From: an uncultured Erysipelotrichaceae bacterium
GTDB lineage: Bacteria; Bacillota_I; Bacilli_A; Erysipelotrichales; Erysipelotrichaceae
Reading direction: 5' to 3'
Assembly: GCA_902782955.1 (NCBI GenBank)
Contig: CACZPD010000164.1
Span: 1-49,104 of the forward strand
DNA: 49,104 bases
Part shown: piece by piece, positions 8,488 to 17,207 of the stretch
Position numbering within the stretch: the first letter of the stretch is position 1
Layout: every line of letters begins with the position of its first letter
Made by a program: the position numbers and the translations under genes
Notes under the pieces: generated by a model
The model's input: only the letters and a program-made list of their open reading frames with translations
What the model was told of the DNA's origin: nothing
Databases searched by the model: none

Positions 8488-8787
8488 ATGGCAATGATCA
8501 ACATTTCAATGAATGAAGTTTCTGATACGGCAGGGAAGATCAGAAGTCTGAACCAGATGATGTATGAAGAACTGAACGAGATGAAGCGTGAGATGAATTC
8601 ACTGAACGGCAGCTGGATCTCCGATGCGTCTGAAGAGATCCGTAACCGCTTCAATCAGTTTTCTCTTCGTTTTGATAACCAGAAAGAAGTTATCGATTCA
8701 TATGCAAAATTCCTGGATATGACAGTATCGAGCTATGAAACACTCGAAGCAGCAGTACAGAACAATGCCAGTACGATGCAGTATTAG
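8488..8787 (+). CDS. WXG100 family protein (EsxA-like), second copy
   Basis: The 99-residue product has the Trp43-Ile-Ser variant of the WXG turn (NGSWISDASEE) and a perfect YxxxE motif (Tyr83-Glu87) near its C terminus, the type VII export signal. It has no cysteine. The AGGAGG site at 8474-8479 is 8 bases before ATG 8488; the ATG at 8494 is a less likely start. The first and second copies are diverged, so they are probably partners rather than a recent duplication. The end of the gene overlaps the start of the large lipoprotein gene. Confidence 0.85.
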   Translation: MAMINISMNEVSDTAGKIRSLNQMMYEELNEMKREMNSLNGSWISDASEEIRNRFNQFSLRFDNQKEVIDSYAKFLDMTVSSYETLEAAVQNNASTMQY

Positions 8788-10873
8788 GCATTTCCTGTGT
8801 CTGATAACAAGCGTATTGACCGCGCTGTCATACGGATGTGCGAAAAAGCCGGATAACCCGGTAACCTGCGGGGAATGGATCAGGCTGATCAATGAAAAAG
8901 CGGGCCTGATACCGGAATACCGCGCAGAACCATATTATGTGAATATCACATCGTCATCCGAATATTTTGCGTCCGTACAGACAGCTGTCGAATGGGGTAT
9001 CCTCGATACGGGATATCCCTTTGACCCCGGGCAGTATCTGAACAGGGAGCTGACAGCCTATACACTGATGAATCTGGCGGGCAGACATGAAACGGATATC
9101 AAAACGGATATCAGGGATCTGAATAATACGGTATACGCAGATTCTGTTAAAAATGCAGTTGCAAGCGGACTTATGAATACAGATAACAGAGGACTTTTCC
9201 ATCCCAAAACAGTCATGGAAAAAGATGAAGCGGAAGCAATGCTGGATCAGATCCTTTCCATTATGAACGACAGGGAGATTCCGGAAAACAAAACAGATGT
9301 TGAATGGAATGAGAAAGAAGTCCCTAAGGAAATCGAAGTGGAATCCTTTGATGAGACCGAAAAAACAGCGTATGCAGAATCAGCAGAAGATATTGCGCCG
9401 AATGATACTGTCTGCTTTCAAAAAGACGGTAAAAAATATCTTTTTACCGCCGGAAAGATCACGCAGGAAGAAAATGGCTACAGACTGGATCTTGAGGAAA
9501 CCGATATCCTTTCCCATACGGATCAAATAGAGCTTTCAGGCAATACCTGTATAAATTTTGATAATGCCGAGATCATTACGGACAATAATACTGTCATTCA
9601 GGAAGAAAAGCATTCAGCAATCCCGGACGCGCATCTGATGTCAACTCTCAGCAAGACCAGGGAATTCGATTCTCACGGGTTCCATGTGACTTTGATTTCA
9701 GCGGGATCGGGTGTACGGATCGAAGCAGAAAGAAAACTGCCGCATGGTTCTGTCATCAGGGGAAGGCTTGCCCTAAACAGTGTCCGGGTGAAATATTCGT
9801 TTGACAGAAAAAAGGGGCAGCAGGAAGATGCATATTTCAAACTGTCTTTTCAGACTGAAGAATATGCGGGAATGCATTATGATGCGCAGCGCACAATGTA
9901 TCCCGATCTGAAAGATATAAACATTCAATCTGTTCCGGATACGATGCAGAAACTTTTTTCGCAGAACGGCGATACCGCAGAAGCTGTCATTCCACTGTGT
10001 AAGATACGGGTACCGCTTCCGGAAGCGCCGCTGGTAAACCTGAATATGAAACTGCAGCTGTCTCTATCCGCACAGGGAAAAGCAGAACTTCAGCTTGTTC
10101 AGTCGCATATTTACGGATTTGAGATGCGAAACGGGAAAACGAGGGTCATCAGGGATTTTTCCAATGATCAAAGCGCAGTCATGAAAGCATCTGCGCAGGT
10201 CAGCGCAGACATTCTTTTTGGCGCTGACTTTCTGAATCAGACATTGATGGATGTCGGTCTGCAGACAGGAGCTGCCATGTCATTATCAACAGTACTGCAT
10301 CTGTATGATGAGGATGGGAATCATTCCGTCTGTTCTTCATCCGTCCCGCCCGACGCGGCTGAAGAAATGTCATTTGGCAATCCCGATATCCTGGTATGTG
10401 CTGATATCCATGCCGGCTGGATACTGAATCTTCGTCTGAACAGTGCTTCTTCATTTCTGGGCAAAAAAGGATTAGGAAAAAGCATTAACATTCTGAATAT
10501 CAATAACGCCCCGCTGTTTCCCGGCATGAAAACACATCTTGAAAACTTCGTTTTCGTTGACAGATGCACCAGGGGTGACCGTATGCGGAAGACAGATTTT
10601 GACGAAATCGCTGTTACGAAAATGATATCCATGGACCGTTACTCCCTCATTGTATATGCCGGAACACAGGAATCGATCCATATTACAGGCCTTCCGGAAG
10701 GTTATTCCTTCGAAGATCTCCGGTTCACCAGCGAAGATCCATCCATCGCTTCCGTCGATCATACAGGCCTCGTAAAAGGGTACCGGGAAGGGAATACAGT
10801 CGTAACAGTATCCACCAAAGACAGAAAGCATCAAGTCGAGTGCCATATCATGGTGCCGTCCGAGGAAGAATAA
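8765..10873 (+). CDS. Putative lipoprotein with SLH-like and Big_2 regions, in type VII locus
   Basis: I do not recognise this protein as a known type VII component. The frame is open from 8735, but a signal sequence begins at ATG 8765 (702 residues): basic start, hydrophobic core HFLCLITSVLTALSYGC, with Cys25 as a candidate lipidation site. The lipobox is broad (Ser at -3). Residues about 35-180 resemble S-layer homology repeats (for example SVQTAVEWGILDTGYPFDPGQYLNRELTAYTLMN, split in the protein by short linkers). A large middle part is predicted beta-rich and unassigned. Residues about 610-695 look like an Ig-like Big_2 domain (YSFEDLRFTSEDPSIASVDHTG, read in two pieces). It overlaps the WXG100 gene by 23 bases and the essC start by one, so it is translated as part of the locus. 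It could anchor the secretion machine to the envelope. Confidence 0.65.
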   Translation: MPVRCSIRHFLCLITSVLTALSYGCAKKPDNPVTCGEWIRLINEKAGLIPEYRAEPYYVNITSSSEYFASVQTAVEWGILDTGYPFDPGQYLNRELTAYTLMNLAGRHETDIKTDIRDLNNTVYADSVKNAVASGLMNTDNRGLFHPKTVMEKDEAEAMLDQILSIMNDREIPENKTDVEWNEKEVPKEIEVESFDETEKTAYAESAEDIAPNDTVCFQKDGKKYLFTAGKITQEENGYRLDLEETDILSHTDQIELSGNTCINFDNAEIITDNNTVIQEEKHSAIPDAHLMSTLSKTREFDSHGFHVTLISAGSGVRIEAERKLPHGSVIRGRLALNSVRVKYSFDRKKGQQEDAYFKLSFQTEEYAGMHYDAQRTMYPDLKDINIQSVPDTMQKLFSQNGDTAEAVIPLCKIRVPLPEAPLVNLNMKLQLSLSAQGKAELQLVQSHIYGFEMRNGKTRVIRDFSNDQSAVMKASAQVSADILFGADFLNQTLMDVGLQTGAAMSLSTVLHLYDEDGNHSVCSSSVPPDAAEEMSFGNPDILVCADIHAGWILNLRLNSASSFLGKKGLGKSINILNINNAPLFPGMKTHLENFVFVDRCTRGDRMRKTDFDEIAVTKMISMDRYSLIVYAGTQESIHITGLPEGYSFEDLRFTSEDPSIASVDHTGLVKGYREGNTVVTVSTKDRKHQVECHIMVPSEEE

Positions 10874-13800
10874 TGCTGATGAGATTGATTTCTGAATCAT
10901 CCTGCCGGACATTCATTCTGAAAGAGAACCGGGAGACTGCAGATCTCTTCGGTTCTCAGGTTGTTTTTTACCTTGTCAACGGCATTTACAGGATGAAAAT
11001 TCCGCATGGTTTTATTTCAGAAGGGAAAACTGAAATAACCGACGGGTCAAGAATTGAAATACGCAAAGGAAATAATCATGCTGTCCTGTTTTTTACTTCT
11101 TTTCAGGAAGGATTTGACGAATTCCATAAATACACAAGTGATCAGAATGTACTTGTGATCGGCAGCAGCATTGAAGATGACATCTATCTCCGTGACAGGA
11201 ATATCGGACCGCATGCGATTACATTGAACCTGAAAGAAAAGCAGATAAGTATCAGCGGTCAGAATCATTGTGTGACGTTAAATGGGGTTCTTCTGAAAGA
11301 TAAGACCTCTTTTGGAACAGGGGATATCATCGAATGCATCAATCTTAAAATGATCTTTCATGATGATTTTCTGATGATAAACAGCTGTATGAATATCGTT
11401 CATTCATGCTTAGGGAAATTTCATAATCCGGAATCAAAACCTATATCATTCCGGAAATATATCACGCGCATCATTACGGTAAAACTGCCGGAAATCAAAC
11501 CGTTTTCCGCAGAGATCCATCAGCCGGAAATGATCTATCCAAACGAAAAAACTCCATTGATTTACACGATCGGACCAATGCTCACAATGTCATTCGGAAC
11601 GCTTTCAGTCGGGCTTTTCAATACTTACAGAAACTATATGAACGGACGCCCTTTACTGGACTCTCTGCCGATGCTGCTGCTTCCTGCCGTTATGATCATA
11701 TCTTCGCTTTTCTGGTATCCTATGCAGCGGCATGCCGAGAAGAAGCAGATGCGTGAGAAAATAAACAGAAGAAATGATGAATATGAGATCTGCATGGAAG
11801 AAGTACTCGCGGAAGCGGATGCTTACTATGATCACTTGCTTTCATCCTGCAATGACTGTTTCCTGTCCGCAGATCGTATTTCTTCTCTGCTTTCACGCAA
11901 TGTTTTCCCGCAGTTCCGGATCCTGCCGCAGGATCCTGCTGTGTTCTTTCTGGGAAATATCCTGACAGTCCCTGAGACAGAACTGACAGAACGTTTTACA
12001 TTGCGCCGCTTTGATCATAAATTGCATGAAATTCTCGATTCGTTTCATGAACGGATCAACCGGGAAAGAATGATTCCGTTTTTATTCTCCGCCAATCAAT
12101 ACAGGAGGATACTCATCCTGGATGATGAGGAGGAATCATTTTTCCGCTCTTTGCTGTATCAGAATCTTTTTTTCAGCAACAGGAAACGCAGGATCATCTA
12201 TTACACGGATGAAGTCTGGCTGCATAAGCATCAATTTCTCCTGAATGATCCGAATTGCTTCATATCCCCGGATATGCGGGGAATTGCTTTTTCCGCTGAA
12301 GATGCTGCACAGATCGAAATGACTGTACGGAATGATGAATATGCAGTCATGTATTTTGTGACAAACGGGAATATGATCGAACATGTCCCGGAAGAAGGTT
12401 TCTGCTTCTTTTACGGTATACGGGAAGAAAACGCTGAAAGCGTTGATCTCGTAATCGATGTACCTGCGAAAAGTGTTATTGCATATGCTGATCAGAAGGA
12501 ATACAAACTGCAGAATATATATCTTTCGGAGATGAAAACCGAATTGTCTTCCTTATTTCTGCACCAGCTTGATGTTTTCAGTCAAAGGGCTTCGGAAGAA
12601 CTGACGTTCTATGATCTTCTTGCAATCAGTTCCATAAGGGAAATACCGGTTTACGAAAACTGGGATCAATACCGTGCCAAGGATCACCTTTATGCAGTTC
12701 TTGGCAGGGATAAAAATCATAAAGAAATCATATTGGATCTGCATGACGGCTATCATGGTCCTCACGGACTGATCGCCGGTATGACAGGAAGCGGGAAAAG
12801 TGAGCTTCTGATCACGATGATATTATCGATTGCTGTTCGGTATTCCCCGCGTGAAGTACAGTTTATACTGATAGATTTCAAAGGAGGCGGAATGCTCCAG
12901 ATGCTTTCAGGTCCTGAAGGAATACCGCATATTGCAAATACACTGGATAATCTGGAAGCCAGAATGATCCATAAAGCGACAAGTTCACTCGAACTGGAAA
13001 TAAAACGCCGTGAAAGACTTCTGAACAAAATGAGTAAAATTATCAGGAAACCGGTAATGGATCTTCATGTCTATCAGACATACTGGAAAAAAGAAACAGG
13101 ACTGCCGTATTTGTCTGATCTGATTATCATCGTTGATGAATTTGCAGAACTGAAACAGGAAGTTCCGGATTTTCTCGAACAGCTGCTTTCAATTTCCAGG
13201 GTAGGAAGAAGTCTCGGCTTCCATCTCATTCTCTCAACGCAGAAACCGGCGGGAATCGTTAATGACCAGATCTGGGCTAACAGTCGTTTTAAAATATGCC
13301 TGAAAGTGGCGGAACGTCAGGATTCAATAGAAGTCATACATCATCCGGATGCCGCATATATCGAAAAAAGCGGGCAATTCTATCTTCTGCGGGATAATTC
13401 ACTGTTTTTCGGTCAGTCTGCGTATACCAGTGCAAAAACCGGAAAAACAGGTAACAATGTCAGGATTCTTGAACCCGGCGGAAGGATAACGGGATCTTAT
13501 GCAGATACGGAGGAAACAGGGGAAACACAAGCAGAACAGCTCATTCAATTACTGCACACAATACCTTCTGAATCTTCTTATCCTGTATGGATGAAAGCAC
13601 CGGAACCAAAACCGTATCGAAACATGACAGTTGAAAACCGGATGATCATCGGACAGACGGATGATTATCTCAGACATCTTCAGCCAATGATTGATTTATC
13701 TGAAAGAAGTTTATATACAACGGGGATATTCACCATGGATCCCGAAGAAAGAATGAATGCCTTTTTTACTGTATTGTCAGCTGTCCTTGACGGAAGGAAA

Positions 13801-14304
13801 AACACAGATCCTGTCTTTATCATTGATGATCAGTATCTCAAAGGAACAATTCCCAGGCAGAGAAATGTTTTTCATTACTTTACGGATGAATCAGATCAGG
13901 TCCATCATCTTCTGAAAAAACTCAGAAGCAGGGGAAGTGACCATACATGGCTGATCATAACTGATACCGCGCATCTGCTGGAAAGTGATCCGCTTAGGAA
14001 AGACGAATTATTCCGCGTGCTGGATCAGGCGCCTGTTTCCCATGTGCATGCAGTGATTTTTGCGACCGGGGGTGACAGTATGCCATACCGTCTGATGTCA
14101 AGACTGCAGATGAAAATCGCATTGAATTATGACCGTCAAAGCGATCTGCAGGCAATCTTTTCCGGTTCAGTGAAAATCCCCCAGAAGAAACGAAATCATC
14201 TTCTTCTGCAGTATGGCGGTATTTATGAAGGCGTAATCTGTGAAACAACATATCAGGAATTCTTCGAAAAACTTTACGGAGGTGATTATGAAAAGCAAAG
14301 ATGA
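10873..14304 (+). CDS. essC: EssC-like FHA/FtsK-SpoIIIE ATPase of type VII secretion
   Basis: EssC is the membrane ATPase that drives type VII export of WXG100 substrates. ATG 10873 overlaps the previous stop (TAATG), giving 1143 residues. Order of regions: an FHA-like domain at about 85-165 (VLVIGSSIEDDIYLRD), two membrane segments at about 230-280 (MLTMSFGTLSVGLF and LPMLLLPAVMIISSLFW), a linker domain, and an FtsK/SpoIIIE domain with Walker A GMTGSGKS (Lys642) , DFKGGG and Walker B IIIVDEF (Asp755-Glu756). A second, C-terminal ATPase-like domain keeps a Walker-B-like LIITDTAHLL strand but has no GxxxxGK[ST]. Staphylococcal EssC is about 1480 residues, so one domain is missing. The family call is secure; the orthology name is by analogy. 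Confidence 0.85.
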   Translation: MLMRLISESSCRTFILKENRETADLFGSQVVFYLVNGIYRMKIPHGFISEGKTEITDGSRIEIRKGNNHAVLFFTSFQEGFDEFHKYTSDQNVLVIGSSIEDDIYLRDRNIGPHAITLNLKEKQISISGQNHCVTLNGVLLKDKTSFGTGDIIECINLKMIFHDDFLMINSCMNIVHSCLGKFHNPESKPISFRKYITRIITVKLPEIKPFSAEIHQPEMIYPNEKTPLIYTIGPMLTMSFGTLSVGLFNTYRNYMNGRPLLDSLPMLLLPAVMIISSLFWYPMQRHAEKKQMREKINRRNDEYEICMEEVLAEADAYYDHLLSSCNDCFLSADRISSLLSRNVFPQFRILPQDPAVFFLGNILTVPETELTERFTLRRFDHKLHEILDSFHERINRERMIPFLFSANQYRRILILDDEEESFFRSLLYQNLFFSNRKRRIIYYTDEVWLHKHQFLLNDPNCFISPDMRGIAFSAEDAAQIEMTVRNDEYAVMYFVTNGNMIEHVPEEGFCFFYGIREENAESVDLVIDVPAKSVIAYADQKEYKLQNIYLSEMKTELSSLFLHQLDVFSQRASEELTFYDLLAISSIREIPVYENWDQYRAKDHLYAVLGRDKNHKEIILDLHDGYHGPHGLIAGMTGSGKSELLITMILSIAVRYSPREVQFILIDFKGGGMLQMLSGPEGIPHIANTLDNLEARMIHKATSSLELEIKRRERLLNKMSKIIRKPVMDLHVYQTYWKKETGLPYLSDLIIIVDEFAELKQEVPDFLEQLLSISRVGRSLGFHLILSTQKPAGIVNDQIWANSRFKICLKVAERQDSIEVIHHPDAAYIEKSGQFYLLRDNSLFFGQSAYTSAKTGKTGNNVRILEPGGRITGSYADTEETGETQAEQLIQLLHTIPSESSYPVWMKAPEPKPYRNMTVENRMIIGQTDDYLRHLQPMIDLSERSLYTTGIFTMDPEERMNAFFTVLSAVLDGRKNTDPVFIIDDQYLKGTIPRQRNVFHYFTDESDQVHHLLKKLRSRGSDHTWLIITDTAHLLESDPLRKDELFRVLDQAPVSHVHAVIFATGGDSMPYRLMSRLQMKIALNYDRQSDLQAIFSGSVKIPQKKRNHLLLQYGGIYEGVICETTYQEFFEKLYGGDYEKQR

Positions 14305-14548
14305 TGTCAGACTGATCCTTCATTTTATTGTCAGTGATTTTACATGTGAAGTCTTATTTCAGAAAAGCGAATCATTGATGATGAATCTGATAAATCTCAA
14401 GGATTATCTGTCTTCTGAAATGCGCAATGTCTACCGGTTATCAACGGATCTGATGTGTTACGAAAACATCACTGGCTCATACTGCGACAGCACGGTTTCC
14501 ATCAGCGCGCTGAATCTGCGGGATGGTATGATTTTGGATGTATTTTGA
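14288..14548 (+). CDS. YukD/EsaB-like ubiquitin-fold protein
   Basis: This 86-residue protein overlaps the end of essC by 17 bases and starts at ATG 14288 after a GGAGGTG site. The size, the position next to essC, the beta-rich start (DVRLILHFIVSDFTCEVLF) and the closing pattern SALNLRDGMILDVF fit the YukD/EsaB family, whose members have a ubiquitin-like fold and are needed for type VII secretion. The end (L-R-D-G-M-x-L-x-V) is the typical ubiquitin-like last strand. Sequence conservation in this family is low, so position counts for much of the call. Confidence 0.7.
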   Translation: MKSKDDVRLILHFIVSDFTCEVLFQKSESLMMNLINLKDYLSSEMRNVYRLSTDLMCYENITGSYCDSTVSISALNLRDGMILDVF

Positions 14549-14579
14549 AATATGATAAACTTAAGCACGTGAGGTGTTT

Positions 14580-16277
14580 ATGAAATTTAATGAAATGATT
14601 TATGAACGTCCTGATCTTGACAAGATCAGGGAAGAACTTTCTTTTCTGTTTGAAAAACTGAAGCAGCAGGATGATGCGGAAGGATTCTGGAACGTTTTTC
14701 AGGAAATCAGTCAGATCAGGACGCACGTTTACACGATGTCTGTTCTTTCCGAAGTACGTCATACGATCGATACGTCCGACTCCTTTTACAGCGGAGAAAA
14801 TGATTTCTGGGATGAAAACAATCCCCATATCGAAGAACTGAATGACCAGCTGTATGAAATCTGTCTGGATTGTCCTTTCAGGGAAGAACTGTATGCATAT
14901 ATTCCGGAAACATTCTTCCAGCTTGCGGAATGCAGCAGAAAATCATTTTCAAAGGAAATTATTCCGCTTCTCACTGAAGAAAACAAACTTGCAAGTGCCT
15001 ACAGCAAACTGAAAGCGTCCGCAAAAATTCCTTTTGAAGGGGAAATACTGAATCTTTCACAGATTGCCGCCAAAGGTGTTTCCCCGGACAGGGAAACCAG
15101 AAAAAAAGCTGGTGAAGCATGTGCGGAATTCTACAGGGAGAATGAAGCTGAATTTGACAGAATTTTTGATGAACTTGTTAAAGTCCGTACACAGATAGCT
15201 GGAATGCTCGGATTTGACAGCTTTACTCCTCTCGGTTATCTGCGTATGTCCCGGCTTGATTACGATGCGGAGATGGTCAGCAGATACAGGGAAGGTGTTC
15301 GTAAATATATCGTCCCCCTTGTTTCTGAATTGTTTGAAAAACAGCGTGTACGTCTTGGTTATGACAGACTGAATTATTATGATCTTGATCATCATTTCCC
15401 GACCGGGAATCCTGTTCCGGAAGGCAGCGCGGATGACCTTGTGGAAGCAGCAAGGAAGATGTATCGGGAGATGAGTCCGGAAACCGGGGAATTCTTTGAT
15501 ATGATGGCGGATAACTGTCTGTTTGATCTCGTCAGCAAACCCAATAAGGATACCGGCGGCTATATGACACCGATACCTGAATACAAGGTGCCGTTTATTT
15601 TCAGCAATTTCAACGGTACTTCCGGCGATGTCGACGTGCTTACGCACGAAGCCGGTCACGCGTTCCAGTATTATCTGGCGAAAGATATTCCTGTTTTTGA
15701 AGTCAGTTCCCCGACGGCGGAATCATGTGAGATCCATTCCATGTCCATGGAATTCTTCGCATACCCGTGGCTCAGGTATTTCTTCGGAAAACAGGAAAAG
15801 AAATACAAATATTCACATCTTGCAGGTACACTGGCATTTCTGCCGTATGGTGTGCTCGTAGATCATTTCCAGCATGAGATCTATGCAAATCCGCAATGGA
15901 CTCCTGAGGAAAGAAAAGCCTGCTGGAGGAAACTGGAAAAAACATACATGCCGTATAAAGACTATACGGAATGTGAAATACTTGAAAAAGGCTGCTGGTG
16001 GTTCCGTCAGCTCCATATCTTCCAGGTGCCTTTCTATTACATAGACTACACACTGGCACAGGTATGCGCGCAGCAGTTCCATATCCGCTCTGTACAGGGT
16101 GATCCGGACTGCTGGCAGGATTACCTCCATCTTTGCAGGCTTGGAGGCACAATGACATTTACGAAGCTTCTCGAGGCATGCCATCTCCGTAATCCGTTTG
16201 ATGAATCTGTTATTGCGGATATCAGCAGTGCATTGAAAAAAGAGCTGGATTCCTTCTCTGAAGCTGACCTTGTATGA
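14580..16277 (+). CDS. M3 family oligoendopeptidase (PepF-like)
   Basis: This 565-residue protein is a zinc metallopeptidase of the M3 (thimet oligopeptidase/PepF) family, which cuts short peptides in the cytoplasm. The zinc site is His356-Glu-Ala-Gly-His360 (THEAGHAFQYYLA) with the downstream Glu in SPTAESCEIHSMSMEF. The length and SCEIHSMSMEF pattern fit the M3 branch that is related to but distinct from classical PepF (about 600 residues). ATG 14580 follows GAGGTG; an in-frame GTG two codons earlier lies within that site. It begins 31 bases after the yukD-like gene, so it may be cotranscribed with the secretion locus, though no functional link is shown. Confidence 0.92.
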   Translation: MKFNEMIYERPDLDKIREELSFLFEKLKQQDDAEGFWNVFQEISQIRTHVYTMSVLSEVRHTIDTSDSFYSGENDFWDENNPHIEELNDQLYEICLDCPFREELYAYIPETFFQLAECSRKSFSKEIIPLLTEENKLASAYSKLKASAKIPFEGEILNLSQIAAKGVSPDRETRKKAGEACAEFYRENEAEFDRIFDELVKVRTQIAGMLGFDSFTPLGYLRMSRLDYDAEMVSRYREGVRKYIVPLVSELFEKQRVRLGYDRLNYYDLDHHFPTGNPVPEGSADDLVEAARKMYREMSPETGEFFDMMADNCLFDLVSKPNKDTGGYMTPIPEYKVPFIFSNFNGTSGDVDVLTHEAGHAFQYYLAKDIPVFEVSSPTAESCEIHSMSMEFFAYPWLRYFFGKQEKKYKYSHLAGTLAFLPYGVLVDHFQHEIYANPQWTPEERKACWRKLEKTYMPYKDYTECEILEKGCWWFRQLHIFQVPFYYIDYTLAQVCAQQFHIRSVQGDPDCWQDYLHLCRLGGTMTFTKLLEACHLRNPFDESVIADISSALKKELDSFSEADLV

Positions 16278-17093
16278 TCAATCCGAGAATCTTCTCCGGA
16301 ATGTACATTTCCGGCAGAGAGTTTCTCTGACTGTTCCGTTTCTGAAGTCCCGAACCAGATCCAGGTATCTGTCAGATGCCAGGATCTTTTTCATTGGTGT
16401 TTCAAAGATATTGCCGAGATCGATCTGACCGTCTTTGTCCAGACAGCAGGGAACAACAGTTCCGTCAGAAAGTACGGCGATCTGCTGGATCCCGCCGAGA
16501 CAGGTGCCTTTATCTGTTATCTCACCGCTGGCGGAAGAAGGCCATTCAAATGTATCGGCGAAAGAAACAAAAGTATTACGCGCGATCTGCCAGCTGTTAT
16601 TTCTCGCGGTAGGAAGAAATTCATATTTCTCGTGTAACCGGTCCATGCATAACCGGGCATTGCGGCCGAGATCATTTGTCCAGAACCGGATCTCCAGAAA
16701 CTGCTGTTCACGAAGGGAAGATATCATTTCCTGCAGCACATTCAGACATGCTTCCGCATTAAAATCATGCTGATAATCCGTGCTTTGCAGTGAAACGGAA
16801 AGACGGCGTACGGATGGGTGTGACAGGTACTCTCTGCGCAGATTCGTGCCGTTTGTTACAAGCTGGATCATCATACCCATTTCATCACTGATCGCCAGAA
16901 TTTCTTCAAAACGCGGATGCAGTGTAGGTTCTCCCTGAACATGGAGATAAATATATTTTGTAAGGGGACGGATCTCCTCCAGCACATGCCTGTATTCTTC
17001 AGCGGTCATGATCCTGGCAGGTTTTCTGCCCGGGTCACAGAATGCGCACCGCAGATTGCAAATATTTGTAATTTCGATATAAATACGCTTCAT
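16278..17093 (-). CDS. Radical SAM protein with SPASM-like C terminus
   Basis: The N terminus has the radical SAM cluster CNLRCAFC (Cys12, Cys16, Cys19) that binds a 4Fe-4S cluster and S-adenosylmethionine. The C-terminal part has a Cys set (GTCLGG, VPCCLD, CRKCTF) of the SPASM/twitch type, which binds extra clusters, plus the typical LGNIFE segment. The substrate cannot be told; no peptide precursor gene is next to it. Two starts are possible: ATG 17102 (MLSMKR) and ATG 17093 (MKRIYIEI). I choose 17093 (271 residues) because 17102 falls inside a TATAAT box and neither has an SD. It converges with the M3 peptidase gene with no gap: the palindrome TGATCA at 16275-16280 holds both stop codons. 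Confidence 0.9.
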   Translation of the reverse strand: MKRIYIEITNICNLRCAFCDPGRKPARIMTAEEYRHVLEEIRPLTKYIYLHVQGEPTLHPRFEEILAISDEMGMMIQLVTNGTNLRREYLSHPSVRRLSVSLQSTDYQHDFNAEACLNVLQEMISSLREQQFLEIRFWTNDLGRNARLCMDRLHEKYEFLPTARNNSWQIARNTFVSFADTFEWPSSASGEITDKGTCLGGIQQIAVLSDGTVVPCCLDKDGQIDLGNIFETPMKKILASDRYLDLVRDFRNGTVRETLCRKCTFRRRFSD

Positions 17094-17100
17094 GCTTAAC

Positions 17101-17106
17101 ATTATA
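17101..17106 (-). promoter_or_regulatory. -10 box of the radical SAM gene (leaderless candidate)
   Basis: On the minus strand a perfect TATAAT occupies 17106-17101. A start 7-8 bases downstream would fall at the A of ATG 17093, with no room for a ribosome binding site. No good -35 was found at 16-18 bases. Confidence 0.45.
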
Positions 17107-17187
17107 ACGGATAGAACATTATGCGGATAAAATTTCGGATACGCAAAGATGGAACAGGCGGAATTGGTTTTAAAACATCTTATTCCT

Positions 17188-17196
17188 TGTTATAAT
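17188..17196 (+). promoter_or_regulatory. Extended -10 promoter of truB (leaderless candidate)
   Basis: TGTTATAAT is a perfect extended -10 element (TG at 17188-17189, TATAAT at 17191-17196). The -35 is weak. The predicted start near 17203 is about five bases before the truB ATG at 17208, and the bases between contain no Shine-Dalgarno sequence. Confidence 0.65.
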
Positions 17197-17207
17197 ATCG
17201 TTGTTTT

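Noticed and set aside
16296..16316. CCGGAA-GTAC-TTCCGG-like palindrome near the end of the M3 and radical SAM genes
   Set aside because: It lies inside the radical SAM coding region and has no T-tract on either strand, so a terminator role is not supported.
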